Positions 49,815 to 60,303 of a stretch of DNA of 64,000 nt are shown here, piece by piece (the first letter of the stretch is position 1; the number at the start of each line of letters is the position of its first letter). The stretch is from Phytoseiulus persimilis (Eukaryota > Arthropoda > Arachnida > Mesostigmata > Phytoseiidae): the NCBI GenBank assembly GCA_037576195.1, contig CM075102.1, positions 17,480,745-17,544,744 on the forward strand. The letters run 5' to 3'. The translations under genes were made by a program, and so were the position numbers. A model generated the notes under the pieces. That model did no database searches. It was not told the DNA's origin and was given only the letters and a program-made list of their open reading frames with translations.

Positions 49815-50751
49815 ATGAGTGCCTCTCGGTTGACCAGGCTACGCCTGATCCATGTACAGCTTCGGCGGAACGGAGAGAGACACGAGTTTGAGGAGAAGGT
49901 TGACCAACATTTACTGGCTTGTGACGCCGTGAAGGTATTCGCTTCGGGTAACTCCGTCTGCTCTCACCTCAGCGATTTCGACCATGAGCCTTTGTAGAAT
50001 TGGGGGGATAATCCCGGCAAAAACGTACCTGAAAGCTCGGGCTGCTCAGAAAGATGTTTCATCTCGCATCATCCGGTCTTATCCCACAGGGTGCTATTGT
50101 TGCCGGTGAGGAGGAACGTATGGCCTTAGCAGAAAGTCTTGAACGGCTTCGGTTATCGAAAGTGGTCGAGGCTCTGCGACGAGTCAACTCGAAAGACGAC
50201 TTCAATGAAGCTTTGGACGATCTGATCCGTCGTCTGAGAGAGCTTTCAGGTAGGCGAGAACAGTAAGCCTTGTTTGCTCTCACACTACATATTAGTTATG
50301 AGCTCTCGAATATCTTGTAATATTTCAGGAGTCGTCGACAGCGTCGATGGCATCACCATGAGGAACATGCTCCCCCTGGATGTGGACGCTTTCCTGGATG
50401 AACTGCGGGAGATGAACGAAGCTTGGCACAGCTACAATGAAGCCCCCATTGAAATAGTATCCCTCCGCCAGGTAGGCTCTTGGATTCGTTTCACCTCATA
50501 ATAAAACTGACAGATCCGGAATGGATTTGATTGATGCCGAGAGAGCCGGGACTACCATTTTATCGCATCGAGGAAAGCAATGGGATTGTTATCATCCATT
50601 GGATCCATTTTAGAAACTCGAAGAGGTCGGTGAAAAAGTACGCGCAGTGGACAAGAACCTCCGATCACTAGTCATGCAGGACATAATTGTCACTGCTCTC
50701 TGCAAGAATCCCGATGACGGGATGCCTCCATCATGCCAACGACATCTGTGA
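49815..50751 (+). CDS. Small helical (probably coiled-coil) protein of unknown function
   Basis: Four exons with consensus splice sites join in frame: 49815-49934, 50090-50249, 50329-50471 and 50614-50751, 186 codons ending in TGA. Splice phases 0, 1 and 0 fit exactly and introns are 79-155 bases, as in the neighbouring genes. The product is charged and leucine-rich, with heptad-like stretches: MSASRLTRLRLIHVQLRRNG, ERMALAESLERLRLSKVVEA, FLDELREMNEAWHSYNEAP and KLEEVGEKVRAVDKNLRSLV. No signal peptide, membrane segment or Cys/His pattern is seen, so it is presumably intracellular and perhaps a subunit of a complex. I do not recognise the family. The start is the first ATG in the frame after a non-coding-looking region. 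An AATAAA follows at 50910. Confidence 0.65.
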
Positions 50752-50909
50752 AACCAACCAATATCTACCACAACGGAGGTGTCGCAATCGATTTGTTCGG
50801 ACTCTCACATGTCCCTGGTGCAGTTACTCTCGGAAGGCAGTGTCTGATGAAGCTCATGATCGAGTCCAATGCGTGGCTGTGGAAACGCAGAAGGATGAAA
50901 CTCCTGGCG

Positions 50910-50915
50910 AATAAA
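50910..50915 (+). terminator. Poly(A) signal of the small helical-protein gene
   Basis: AATAAA about 160 bases past the TGA of the preceding gene. Confidence 0.5.
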
Positions 50916-51713
50916 AACTGATAATCTACACTGAACATTTTCGAGTCGTCCAGGGGTTTTCAATTCCACACCGAGATGAGATCTGCTCGTCCGCGTGAGC
51001 GAGGATCCTCAGTGATTTCAATTCCGAATCAGAAAGTCATCAAAGTTCAATAAAAGAACGAATACACAAAAAACCCATGGTTTTGGAGAAGTTCAATCGT
51101 AGAATCCTCACAGGAGTGCGTAAATGAGATTCGATCGATTTCTCAGCCTCCGGCCGACTTCGCTGGCCTCCCTCCTTCCAGAACTCAATGGGGTTCTCTG
51201 TCACGTATTCTGCCAATATTGGCGTCACGCTTTCCGTGAGTTCTCGCTGAGGTATTAGCTCGACCGACTGCAGGAGCTACAGATTCTTCATTCGTTTTCC
51301 CTCGTCAAAGTCAGTGTCAGGTGTTGTTAGCTCTGCGTCAGCATACCCGGACGCTCCCGGTGAGATCGGAACGTCCCTCTAAGATGATTTTTCCCCGAAA
51401 TCATCCCAGGGATATGATCTCAGAAGCCAACTCGGAAAGTATCACCGAACTTTTTGGACTATTTTCGCCTTTCTCAATGTATAAGGAGTGGGAAGCAATA
51501 TGGGATACATTTCGTACGATCGAACGGAAAACGACTCCCGGCGATTTGCACGACACCTCGGATCTCTATTCATGCGGTTGCAAACGAGCGATCCCAGGTC
51601 CACTCAGGTCCAGGTACATCCATTCATATCTGAGTTCCGTCGCGTAACAAGGGTTTTCCAGCTTGCATTTCGGTAACAGTCGCTGTAGCGTACCGTAGGA
51701 CAGGGTGGGGGGA
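50916..51713. other. Stretch without a recognisable gene
   Basis: Frames are short (up to 108 codons, plus, 51321-51647) and without family signature. Confidence 0.45.
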
Positions 51714-52465
51714 GAACCGCCCCCGCATCAGGGCTACAGAAACGCGCTCACTCACTCTCTGAGAATATCCCTGTGTTCGCGACTGCTCTCCGCAAATTTA
51801 CGAGAGGAAATGAGCGCTCGAAATTAGTTCTACGATGTGGAACTACTCCAGTCGTCACCTGGTAAGCCTGGATGGGGAATCTGGAGAGCCTATCTCCACT
51901 TCTTCGTAAACCCGTGATCCGAGAATGTAAGGGAGCATGTGCCGAACCACGACCTTTCGAACCCAGCATTGGAGAACTCATCGAGAAAACCCTTCACATC
52001 AATAAGCTGGCTGAAAGATTTAAGTTTGAGTTATCAACAGCCTCGCTCTTAGTATTCTTAAAACGAAACTCGATCAAACAGATGATCCGGTCGTTTTGGG
52101 AAGCTATAGAAATGCAAAGCCACGAATGTCATGATCATGGGCTCTCGGGGTTTTATAACTGGGATTATAACTAGCTGGACATACATACCCACCATCTTAG
52201 AAGAAAACAGATATTGGAGTTTGTACCGATTATTCTTCCACGATCCCCTGATATTGAAGTCGACTCTCAATCGGAAGACTGATCGGATTTCGGTTCCGAT
52301 ATCCCCCTTGCGTGTTGTGTGTCCATCCGATCAGAACACATGAACAGGGAGAACATTTTGATCATACATCATCTTGGATTGGGTGCGCCGCGCGAGCCGA
52401 TATGGGGCGTCTGGCCGAGGGTCCGCCTCGGGCATCGTCGAGGGTCGCTGCGCTACTGGACAGTG
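51714..52465 (+). repeat. Dispersed repeat of unknown class, copy 2
   Basis: Counterpart of 43285-44065, same orientation. Its left end has ACCGCCCCCGCATCAGGG and its right end GGTCCGCCTCGGGCATCGTC and GCGCTACTGG. It contains a 100-codon plus frame (51872-52174), but the other copy has stops in the same place, so that frame is not evidence of a gene. Sequence outside these limits does not match. Confidence 0.7.
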
Positions 52466-55400
52466 GATCGCGAGCTTGCGCGGTATTTTCGAGTCACAGG
52501 TAGAGGGGGCACAACTACTCGAGATCATGAGGAAGGTTCCATCCCGGTCAGAGAGTGAAATGAGAGACTACGGGATTTCCCTTCGTCGATAGCTGACATT
52601 TGTCGGGTAGACAGATATTTTCTCTTCGCATGCGCACCGGACGTATCTCATGTACCACTCTCGTCTAGAAAGCATGCTCGGTAGAAGCCATCCAACGGCG
52701 TGTACGGTGCGGTAGGTTTGAGCCTTCGCTCGACTGATAATTATTATTATTATTATGACTGACTGATGTCAGAGGCGTGTACTCACTTCCCACAGGTTGT
52801 TCCAAACAAACACACATACGTTCGTCCAGATCATCGCAATCTACGATTCTGGGAACATCCCGGCTTCGGTTGGGGTATCCGATCCTGGTTCGGGTTGAAA
52901 GCAGATCTGTGATGCAGCCTCTGGCGGTGAGTCTTCCATGAAGCTCAACATGCCTTTCACCCAACCCAGCTGTTTCTAAAGGTTTCCGGCAGCAACACGT
53001 CGTATCCTGGGCTTCCTCTAGAGAGCCTTCCTGTTGTCCGTAGCAAGAACACTGCAGCAGGATGCATCTTGCACCACTAAATGATCGAACATCTTTCTCC
53101 AAACCCACCGTATTCCCCCATATCCATTTTGCATGCTCTCGTGAAAATTACCATCGTGCACCGTCGTTCGTTTCATACGTACTGCGTTTTGGTACGCTGG
53201 TAAAGATTCAGGAACTGAGGACGTCATATGAACAGCGTCGGCTCCGTTGGCGGTCAAATGAGCTGAGCGGGTAGACAGGCGACGTATCTGAAAAAAAAAA
53301 ACGTCTGAAAGAAAATTCTGGATCTGCATTGAGAACCTTAACGCCGAGTCGGCCATTGCCGACGTGCAAGAACATCTGTACGACCTTGAAATGGGGATCT
53401 GGACATCGTAGCGCCGTGAGCGAGAGGGCTGCCCCCCTTCCAAAGATCCAGGCAGGAGCGACAAATGCGACGAAGTAAATATTTCTGTTCGCAAAAGTTC
53501 GTGAATGGACATCGGCGGATTAACAACCACGTGATTCTGGCTCATTCTGATATCTTTCCTGGACGACCATCAGAAGCAGCCGTTGCCTCACAGCTATCCG
53601 CTCCATCGGGACAAGTGGGACGGACTCCGAGAGGAACATCGGCCCGGAGCTTATCATTGTGAATATGGTTGTCTCACCGGAGACGGATGTTTCTCGGCTG
53701 CTCGACTCACGGTCTTTGACGTCTTTCCCAATGAGGAAACGCTCGTTCGAGTATAAATCCTCTGGTGCTTCTATTGCGTAAGAAGAAGCGTGAGGAAACC
53801 ATTCGCAGGGGACAGCGGACCGATTTCGCGGCGGACCCGCGCTCAAGTGGAATCCGGCCAAGTTTCGGGGAGGCGATTTGGATTTCACCGAAACCAATCC
53901 GCTGGGACGAAAATTGCTTCCATCCAGGATTCCGGGTTGAGCCCACTGAACAGACTGCTCGATCCAGCGTTCGAATGATGTTGTCGCTCAATAGAGGGAA
54001 AGGAGCTCTTGATATCCTGAAGCATCACTCGTGGTTGCAGAAGGACTCTCGTTTGATGCCCCCGAGACGCCTGAACGGGCCTGTATTTCTGACTCGTCGC
54101 GAGATTTCGAGAAGCGACAGCAATGCAGCAGAAAAGCCTCAATCAGAATCGGAACAAGCTTTCAATCTGCGACCACACCGGTCCGTGTTCTGCAGTCATC
54201 TGCCCGTCATTGTGTCGACCTTGACTCACGATGGAAACTGAATTTTCTGTCAGGTTGCTGACCCCCACAACGATCGAGTGAGTCAGGACTCGATGCGACC
54301 ATGGGAATCACGCGAGTGGGCGATCCTGAGAAACTATACCAGAGGGTTGAGATCTCAACAGCTGCTGAGTGAATGACACTGTCCCTAATTTCGGGTGCTT
54401 GGCGAGAGTGCGAGCCCTTTGTCACATTGTAATCCCCATGATCGATTGATGCTCGGTTCTACCGGAACGTTTTTGAATTCACCCTGCCTTGAATCAGGAT
54501 TTCAGTTTCGAGGGTTATCGAATGCCGCGATTCGGTGTACGAAATACGGAAGTTGCAGGGATGGACGTGAGTTCGTTATCAGATATATCTGCTAGACGGC
54601 CGTTGGAACGGCGTAGTTGTGGCTGCACTGAGGGGAACGCGCTTGAACACGGGGATCTCGGAATCCTCGCGCCGATTTCTAACTGGCATCCTTCTTTTTC
54701 GTGGGTCTCCCTTTTGGGTTTCCGTCAAGTGTTCGTATCGGGGACGACCGAAGAATCTCAAGGAATCGCGGACTACGCGTCTTTCTATTGCGATTCGCTT
54801 TTCAGAGGTCCACTGCAGTAGTGGTATCGAAGATCGTCGTGCTGTCAAAAAAAAGTCGAACCTTCATCGAATACCCGTGTAATCATCCGGAAAGCCTTCC
54901 CACTGGGGTAGATTCTGTGATTTGGGAAGCAGTCGCCATCTTGAAGTTGTCGGTTTTCCCGATCAGGTTCTTCGATCCTCCTCAATGAAGATCACGTCAT
55001 GGGCATCAATCCATCTGATCTCCGCGAGTTCATTTTGCGAAAATGCCAATTTTTGTTCCGCACGGAGACGAGTTCGATTTGCCGCCGTAAAGGCTCCGCA
55101 GCTGCGTTCATGGACCTATATGGGGGGGAGGTCTGGCCGGCAATGAAGAGGAGAAGAGCGCTAATCAGGTCATGTTACGTTGGTCAGAAACGTGGAACGA
55201 TATTTCCTGGGCTGAGTCGGTACCCCTGAATCACCCTTCGATTGAAAAAAGATCTCCAACTGTCGGACACTGCTCACGGAATATGTACCGTGGATATTCG
55301 AATTCGTCATCCCGATTCCCATGACATGATCGATTCATTCTGAAGGGCCCACCTTCATGCATCATGGCATCGGATTCTTTGCATCATGCATTCGGCGCGT

Positions 55401-56211
55401 AGAGAGAATCGCGGATAGAACGGCATTGATGCATTAGCTGTCTCTGCCTGGATCTAATCAAAGGTGGATATATCTGGGAGACCTCAGAATCCACGGGAGC
55501 AGCGCATTTGCGCACGCGAGGATAACCTCCAGCCGTATATCCAGACGAAATGGAAATCCACGACGCCATCAGCGCTTACCCGAAAACCGAGAGCGAAGGC
55601 ATCGGCTACAAAAGAGCCACACAGACAATTCATTACTCTGATGATTTAGACAGCACAGCACAGAATTTACACAGAAACGCTGGCAGTATCCTGGGACACG
55701 CTGCATTCCGAATCAACTCTGTCTTGTTGGGTAACCCTCCAGACAGGCACGACGCACGCTGTCTCAATTCTTCACATCGAAGCATTCTTCAGATGAATTC
55801 AAAGCGAGTTCGAAACTTCGCAGGATGATTATGGTGCGGGGTTTGCTGTGACTGGGGCATTCTCGCGAAGAATCATCAAGACAGGCGACTTGATCGACGA
55901 ATCGTTTGACCGTCCTCGAACACTTTTATTCCCCTGAGAACCAATGCCGGAGGATTGCATCAAATTGAAATTGAGGATAGAGAAGCGATCTTTCCGGTGG
56001 ATGGGATGCAACTCGCAATGTCCGCTCAACGCTCTTCCATGGAGATGTCGGAGCGTGGATCGGTTCGTCGCTCAGGGTTGAGAAACTGTACGCAGCTGTT
56101 GATTCGTCTCCAGTGCTTATGACGTCGGAGATGTGTCCGTCGTAATTGACCCAGAATACGGGGAGCCGCCCGCCAGAAAATCCTAACTTGAGGAACCTTC
56201 TCTCTCAATCG
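52466..56211. other. Stretch without a recognisable gene
   Basis: Several frames of 110-175 codons occur on both strands between 52.6 and 54.9 kb (for example minus 53545-53018 and plus 53765-54241), but they overlap one another and show no domain. An ATT microsatellite lies at 52738-52757 and a poly-A run at about 53287-53299. Confidence 0.45.
52738..52757. repeat. ATT trinucleotide microsatellite
   Basis: About six ATT/TTA units in a row. Confidence 0.85.
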
Positions 56212-56255
56212 AAAATATTTATATCGCGATAGAGCGAACGACAAGCAGAGTTCAC
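56212..56255 (+). promoter_or_regulatory. Candidate core promoter of the cuticle protein gene
   Basis: A TATA-like AATATTTATATCG at 56214-56226 lies about 55-65 bases before the start codon. That puts the transcript start near 56245 and leaves a 5' UTR of about 30 bases, typical of highly expressed arthropod cuticle genes. Confidence 0.45.
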
Positions 56256-56277
56256 TAAACGCTCGATACCAAGCAGA

Positions 56278-56748
56278 ATGCTCGCTTTCGTTCTCGCTGC
56301 AACCGTTCTGGCCTCCGCCAACGCTGGAGTTCTCCACCACGCCCCAGTTCTCGCTGCCCACCACGCCCCTCTCCTTTCGCATGCTGCTCCCATCGCTGTG
56401 GCCCATGCCGCCCCCGTCGTTGTCGCCGCCCCCGTCGCCACCTCCTACACCTCGGTGACCAAGACCATCCACGCCCCTGTCGCCAAGTACGCTGCTCCCG
56501 TCCTTCATGCTGCCCCTGTCCTTCATGCTGCCCCCGTCCTTCACGCTGCTCCAGTGTTCCACGCTGCCCCCGTGGCTAAGATCGCTCATGCTCCCGTCCT
56601 CCACGCTGCTCCCGTTGCCAAGATCGCCCATGCTCCTGTCGCCGTCGCTCACGCTGCTCCCCTCTTTGCCGCCAAGCATTACAGCAGTCACATCGGACAC
56701 GTCGCTGCTCCGATCTACGGTGCTGCTTACGGAGCGCATGCTTGGTAG
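56278..56748 (+). CDS. AAPV-repeat cuticle protein
   Basis: 156 codons in one exon. A signal peptide (MLAFVLAATVLASANAG) is followed by low-complexity sequence rich in Ala, Pro, Val and His. The repeat AAPVLHAAPVLHAAPVLHAA and variants (KIAHAPVLHAAPVAKIAHAP, AVAHAAPV) run through the middle, and the C-terminus is richer in Gly and Tyr (HVAAPIYGAAYGAHAW). This composition is that of arthropod cuticular proteins with A-A-P-V/A repeats, secreted by epidermal cells into the exocuticle. There is no RR chitin-binding consensus, so it probably binds other cuticle components or packs by hydrophobic contacts. A TATA-like promoter lies at the expected distance. A longer open frame on the opposite strand (56961-56026) only mirrors this low complexity. 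Confidence 0.9.
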   Translation: MLAFVLAATVLASANAGVLHHAPVLAAHHAPLLSHAAPIAVAHAAPVVVAAPVATSYTSVTKTIHAPVAKYAAPVLHAAPVLHAAPVLHAAPVFHAAPVAKIAHAPVLHAAPVAKIAHAPVAVAHAAPLFAAKHYSSHIGHVAAPIYGAAYGAHAW

Positions 56749-58284
56749 AAATCGTTTTGACAGCGATGACTCATTGGTTTCATTGTTACAATACAACACT
56801 ATCATTATCAAACAAATCCGGACGTTTCCTCTTTGTACGAAGTCTGCCGCTCTGGTTTTACCTGACGAGCGATCGAAATGATCTCGAGATTCCTCGAATC
56901 TCCTTGGATCGCATTTCTTAAAAATATTGTTCCTGGGCAAATGATCAGCGAGGATCTTCATGGCCTATGGCTATTGTGGGCCCCCTTGAACAGGAACTCA
57001 AAAAGCTGATAGCGACTCGTTCTGAAATCTTTGAGCTAAGCAGAAGGTTCGACAGCGGTCGGAAGAACCTCTGATCCGCTCACGGTACAAACCAATTCCC
57101 GACGGGAGCAGTCCTGATAGAGAGCGGAACGCTTGTACCCAATAATTACCCCCGCCATACTCGGCCTCCAGAGGTCAGGTTGAGGCTGATGCTGAACAAA
57201 GTATTGCGCTTCCTTGTACACGATGGGAACCAAAAAAATGCGGTAGGACAGCGCTCCCTCGCGCTGTCCCATTGAGTTGGTTCGGGCTCAATCGTCCCAT
57301 CTAGGGATCGCAAGGAAAAACGCCAAGCGGAACCGCGAGTTCTCCCCTGGTCGCGAGTATCACCCGCGTCTTGCGGACCTGCGTCGGAAACGCGAGTAAT
57401 ACGCGCGATCCACAGTTACCCGCGGATCCTGGTGGGCACCGCCGTCCACCCGCGGTTCCGAGGGACCAACCGCTACCGCGGAACGCGATTTTCTGGCTCC
57501 CGTTTCCCGAACCTGAAAACTGAGTGCTCTTTCTTAATATAACAGACCAATGAAGGATTTCTCTTGTCTAGCAGCTATGCCTGTAGCATAATGGTGGTTC
57601 AGCCAGATCATATCTCTGACATGCGAACGCACTCCGCCAAAAAACGTCGACAGTCCTGCTGCTTGAAGAGCTACGGTTGAGCTTGGCAATCGCCTACGAT
57701 AGGCGCTTTCTTCCGTGTTCCTCTTTTTCACGAGTTTCCTGAGGTGCCACAGCATCTGCATGTCTGAGTTAACCTTGACAAACGGACGCTCTCTTGGAGA
57801 GCTGAGATCGAGAAGCACTCCGGCCCACTGCTAAAACGAGTAAACGCTGTCCTTGTAAGAGTTCCTGCGACCCCAGTCCAGTCGGAACGAGATTTCAAAA
57901 AATGCCAAAATTTGTCATCGGAGAAAACTGCACACGGCTGAGGCAGTCGACTTCAGACAACATCTTTATCGTTCGGAAAGCTTTCGACCACAAAGAGGTC
58001 CAGCAAGGCCACTGGAAACTCGAGGCAACACTGTATTGGATTGGAACCTCGTTTGGCTCGTCTCGATTTCGCGACTCTAGCGACTCGAACATAATAAATT
58101 GAGCGCGCTGATCCCATAATTGTTTAGTCGGTCAATGAGAGCATGCGCACGGTTCGGGAGAAAAATCGATACGCCTTTCCGTGCCTCGCCATGGGCACGA
58201 GCGATTCCATGAAGTTTTTCTGAGCGATTAAAGGTTCTGTAATCGCTTCATAGATGATGAAGTTAGAGACGGGTTTGCAAACCA
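56749..58284. other. Spacer with CG-rich short-motif sequence
   Basis: No supported gene. The first 200 bases should be the 3' UTR of the cuticle gene. A 9-bp hairpin sits at 57246-57269. From about 57330 to 57500 the sequence is unusually rich in CGCG, ACCGCG and GCGAG motifs, like the block at 58285-58385. Confidence 0.45.
57246..57269. repeat. 9-bp GC hairpin
   Basis: GGACAGCGC and GCGCTGTCC pair perfectly around the six-base loop TCCCTC. Confidence 0.55.
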
Positions 58285-58385
58285 TAGGGCGGCGATACCC
58301 GCCGCAGCGGCGGGTACCCGCGGCTAACCGTCAGAAAGCGCAGGTGACCGCGAGGAACCGCCAGGAATCGCGAGGAACCGCGTGT
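58285..58385. repeat. Short 10-base tandem repeat with an adjoining 21-base palindrome
   Basis: Imperfect 10-base units such as ACCGCGAGGA, ACCGCCAGGA and ATCGCGAGGA follow one another at about 58345-58385. Just before them, TACCCGCCGC, one A, then GCGGCGGGTA form a perfect inverted repeat at about 58295-58315. A related block is at 57.33-57.5 kb. Confidence 0.6.
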
Positions 58386-58702
58386 CGGAAGCAGCAACAA
58401 AATGAGGTGAACGTTGCCTCTCGATCAGGAAGGAGGAGGAAGAATAGATGATGGTTCGTCGAGAGGGTGAAAATCAGATTCAATGATTGGACTCCGCCCC
58501 TACTCTCAGCGTTTCGGAAGGAAAAAATCCACCAGGCAGAGTTCCCCAATGTACCACGCTTGGAGACGCATTCTGATGCCCCTTGCAACCTGCTGCCCGG
58601 GGCGGGCGGACCGCGCCCCCTGGCCTCGCTACTGCTCATTCTGTCACGCACAGCTCCTCGGTTGGGTTCAAGATCGAACTTTTGACTGATTCGACACAGA
58701 TA

Positions 58703-58728
58703 CAGTCCGCAACACGAATTTATCGACA
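58703..58728 (+). repeat. Left terminal inverted repeat of the Tc1 element
   Basis: 26 bases beginning CAGTCCGCAACACG, preceded by the TA target. Confidence 0.8.
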
Positions 58729-59058
58729 CGCATTCTATGAGGATGATTTCCGCACCCGCTGGATAACGAAGTCAGTGTTGCCATGGGAATTCCACTAGGT
58801 GCGACGGACTTTGAGATTATATCAACCGACTGAGAAGAACGAAGTTTAGGCTCAGGATCGAACATTTTTGATATCCAGCTGCATCACGAAATTATCGTCA
58901 GCGTTGAAATCGCGCATTCGGTTGGAGTTTCAGCATTTTCTCGTGAGGCTGATACCGACGAACGTCAAGTTAGTGCTAACGAAGGACACACAAGTACGAT
59001 TTGTCGACTCAGAACTCCGGCTCGTCAAGATTTGTGAGAAAGAATTCATTCCCTCAAT

Positions 59059-60096
59059 ATGGGACGAAAACCGGCTCTGACTCCTCAAGAAAGGATTCGC
59101 ATCGATCAATTACACGGCTCTGGGCTCGCAGCAAGAGCTATCGGACGAGAGATCGGCAGAACAGCGGACGTAGTGCTGCGGTATTTGAGATTAGGGGCGG
59201 AGTATGGCATCAGATCGTACGAGAAACGAAGCACAAAGCTCTCAGATCGTCAGAATCGGAAGATAATTCAGGATGCGAGCAACAAGAGTGTCTCTTGCGC
59301 TCAAATCAGAGACTCAAACAACCTCCCAGTGCATAAACAGACCGTCTGGCGCTTTTTGAGAAGTGCGTATCATCCAAAATTCGAGAAAATGTGCGGGAAG
59401 CCCCCGCTGACGAAAAAACACCAAGACACCAGGCTCGATCGCGCCCAGGAATGGATGAGTTGGACTTCGGAATGGGATGAAGTTTTCTTCAGCGATGAGA
59501 AGTTCAATCTGGACGGCCCGGATGGATTCCATAACTACTATCACGATCTTCGGAAAGAGCCTCGATTCTATTCCAAAAGACAGTCCGGGGGCGGTTCAGT
59601 TATGATCTGGGGAGCGGTCAGTCGCCGCGGGACGTTCCAAATCATCTTCGTGGAGACAATAATGCGTTCCGTGGACTATAAGCTGCTACTCGAGAACCAC
59701 CTGCGACCTCAAGCTTTGGAGAAAGTTGGAACGGATTTCATCTTCCAGCAAGATTGCGCCTCCGTGCACACGGCGGCGATAATCAAAGATTGGTTCCGGG
59801 AGAGCGGAGTACGTTTTCTTGACTGGCCTCCGAAGAGCCCCGACCTGAACATTATTGAGAACCTCTGGGGAACGTTAGCTCGGCTCGTCTATCCCAATGG
59901 GAAGCAGTACAACTCAAGAGAAGAACTGAAACATGCGATTCTTTCTTCTTGGGCCAGAATTGGGGAACGAGACATAAAACCACTCTATGATTCTCTCCCA
60001 AGGCGCATTTTTGAGGTCATCAAGGCGAAAGGGGGTTCGACGAAGTATCAACTTTCGAGAATTCCGAAATCGTGGAATAAATCAGCCCGTCGATAA
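59059..60096 (+). CDS. Tc1-family transposase (DD34E)
   Basis: 345 codons without a break, the usual length of Tc1 transposases. Residues 1 to about 110 form the paired helix-turn-helix DNA-binding region (MGRKPALTPQERIRIDQLHG; AQIRDSNNLPVHKQTVWRFL). The catalytic core shows D146 in EVFFSDEKFNLDG, the GSVMIWGAVSRRGT block, D232 in FIFQQDCASVHTA, and E267 in WPPKSPDLNIIENLWG. Exactly 34 residues separate D232 and E267. It cuts and pastes the element at TA sites. The last codons and the TAA stop (60094-60096) lie within the inner right binding repeat, so coding and cis-acting sequence overlap. All key residues are present. Expression is unknown. Confidence 0.93.
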   Translation: MGRKPALTPQERIRIDQLHGSGLAARAIGREIGRTADVVLRYLRLGAEYGIRSYEKRSTKLSDRQNRKIIQDASNKSVSCAQIRDSNNLPVHKQTVWRFLRSAYHPKFEKMCGKPPLTKKHQDTRLDRAQEWMSWTSEWDEVFFSDEKFNLDGPDGFHNYYHDLRKEPRFYSKRQSGGGSVMIWGAVSRRGTFQIIFVETIMRSVDYKLLLENHLRPQALEKVGTDFIFQQDCASVHTAAIIKDWFRESGVRFLDWPPKSPDLNIIENLWGTLARLVYPNGKQYNSREELKHAILSSWARIGERDIKPLYDSLPRRIFEVIKAKGGSTKYQLSRIPKSWNKSARR

Positions 60097-60275
60097 TTTC
60101 ATGTTCGAATGGCTCTGGTTTCATGGCTCGAAATCGATTTTCTGAAATCTTACGCGTCGTCTTCCTCGGATCGAAGGAATATTCTATTGTCACAATCGTG
60201 GTGATGCTGGGAGTATTCCATGGCAGCATCAACATCATCTCTCTTTGTCATCAGGAAGAGTCTGGAAAACTTGAC

Positions 60276-60301
60276 TGTCGATAATTTCGTGTTGTGGGCT
60301 G
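60276..60301 (-). repeat. Right terminal inverted repeat of the Tc1 element
   Basis: Read on the minus strand it begins CAGCCCACAACACG and differs from the left end at 3 of 26 bases. TA follows at 60302-60303. Confidence 0.8.
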
Positions 60302-60303
60302 TA

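Larger units (their letters stand above)
58703..60301 (+). mobile_element. Complete-looking Tc1-family transposon with paired (IR/DR-type) ends
   Basis: The left end CAGTCCGCAACACGAATTTA and the right end, read inward, CAGCCCACAACACGAAATTA match at 23 of the first 26 bases. TA dinucleotides flank both ends (58701-58702 and 60302-60303), the target site of Tc1/mariner elements. A second, inner copy of the core motif occurs on each side: TCACGAAATTATCG at 58884-58897, and CATGAAATTATCG read inward from 60103. Inner and outer sites are about 172 and 188 bases apart, the IR/DR arrangement of some Tc1 elements. Total length is 1599 bases. The transposase frame is unbroken, so the element looks whole and young, possibly able to move; that is inference. 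Confidence 0.85.

Noticed and set aside
51872-52174. 100-codon frame in the dispersed repeat
   Set aside because: The other copy of the repeat has stops at corresponding places, so the frame is not conserved.
53018-53545. 175-codon minus frame near the ATT microsatellite
   Set aside because: No family signature, and it overlaps several other equally long frames on both strands.
56026-56961. 311-codon frame opposite the cuticle gene
   Set aside because: Gly/Ser/Met-rich mirror of the AAPV repeat. The plus frame has signal peptide, promoter and family composition.
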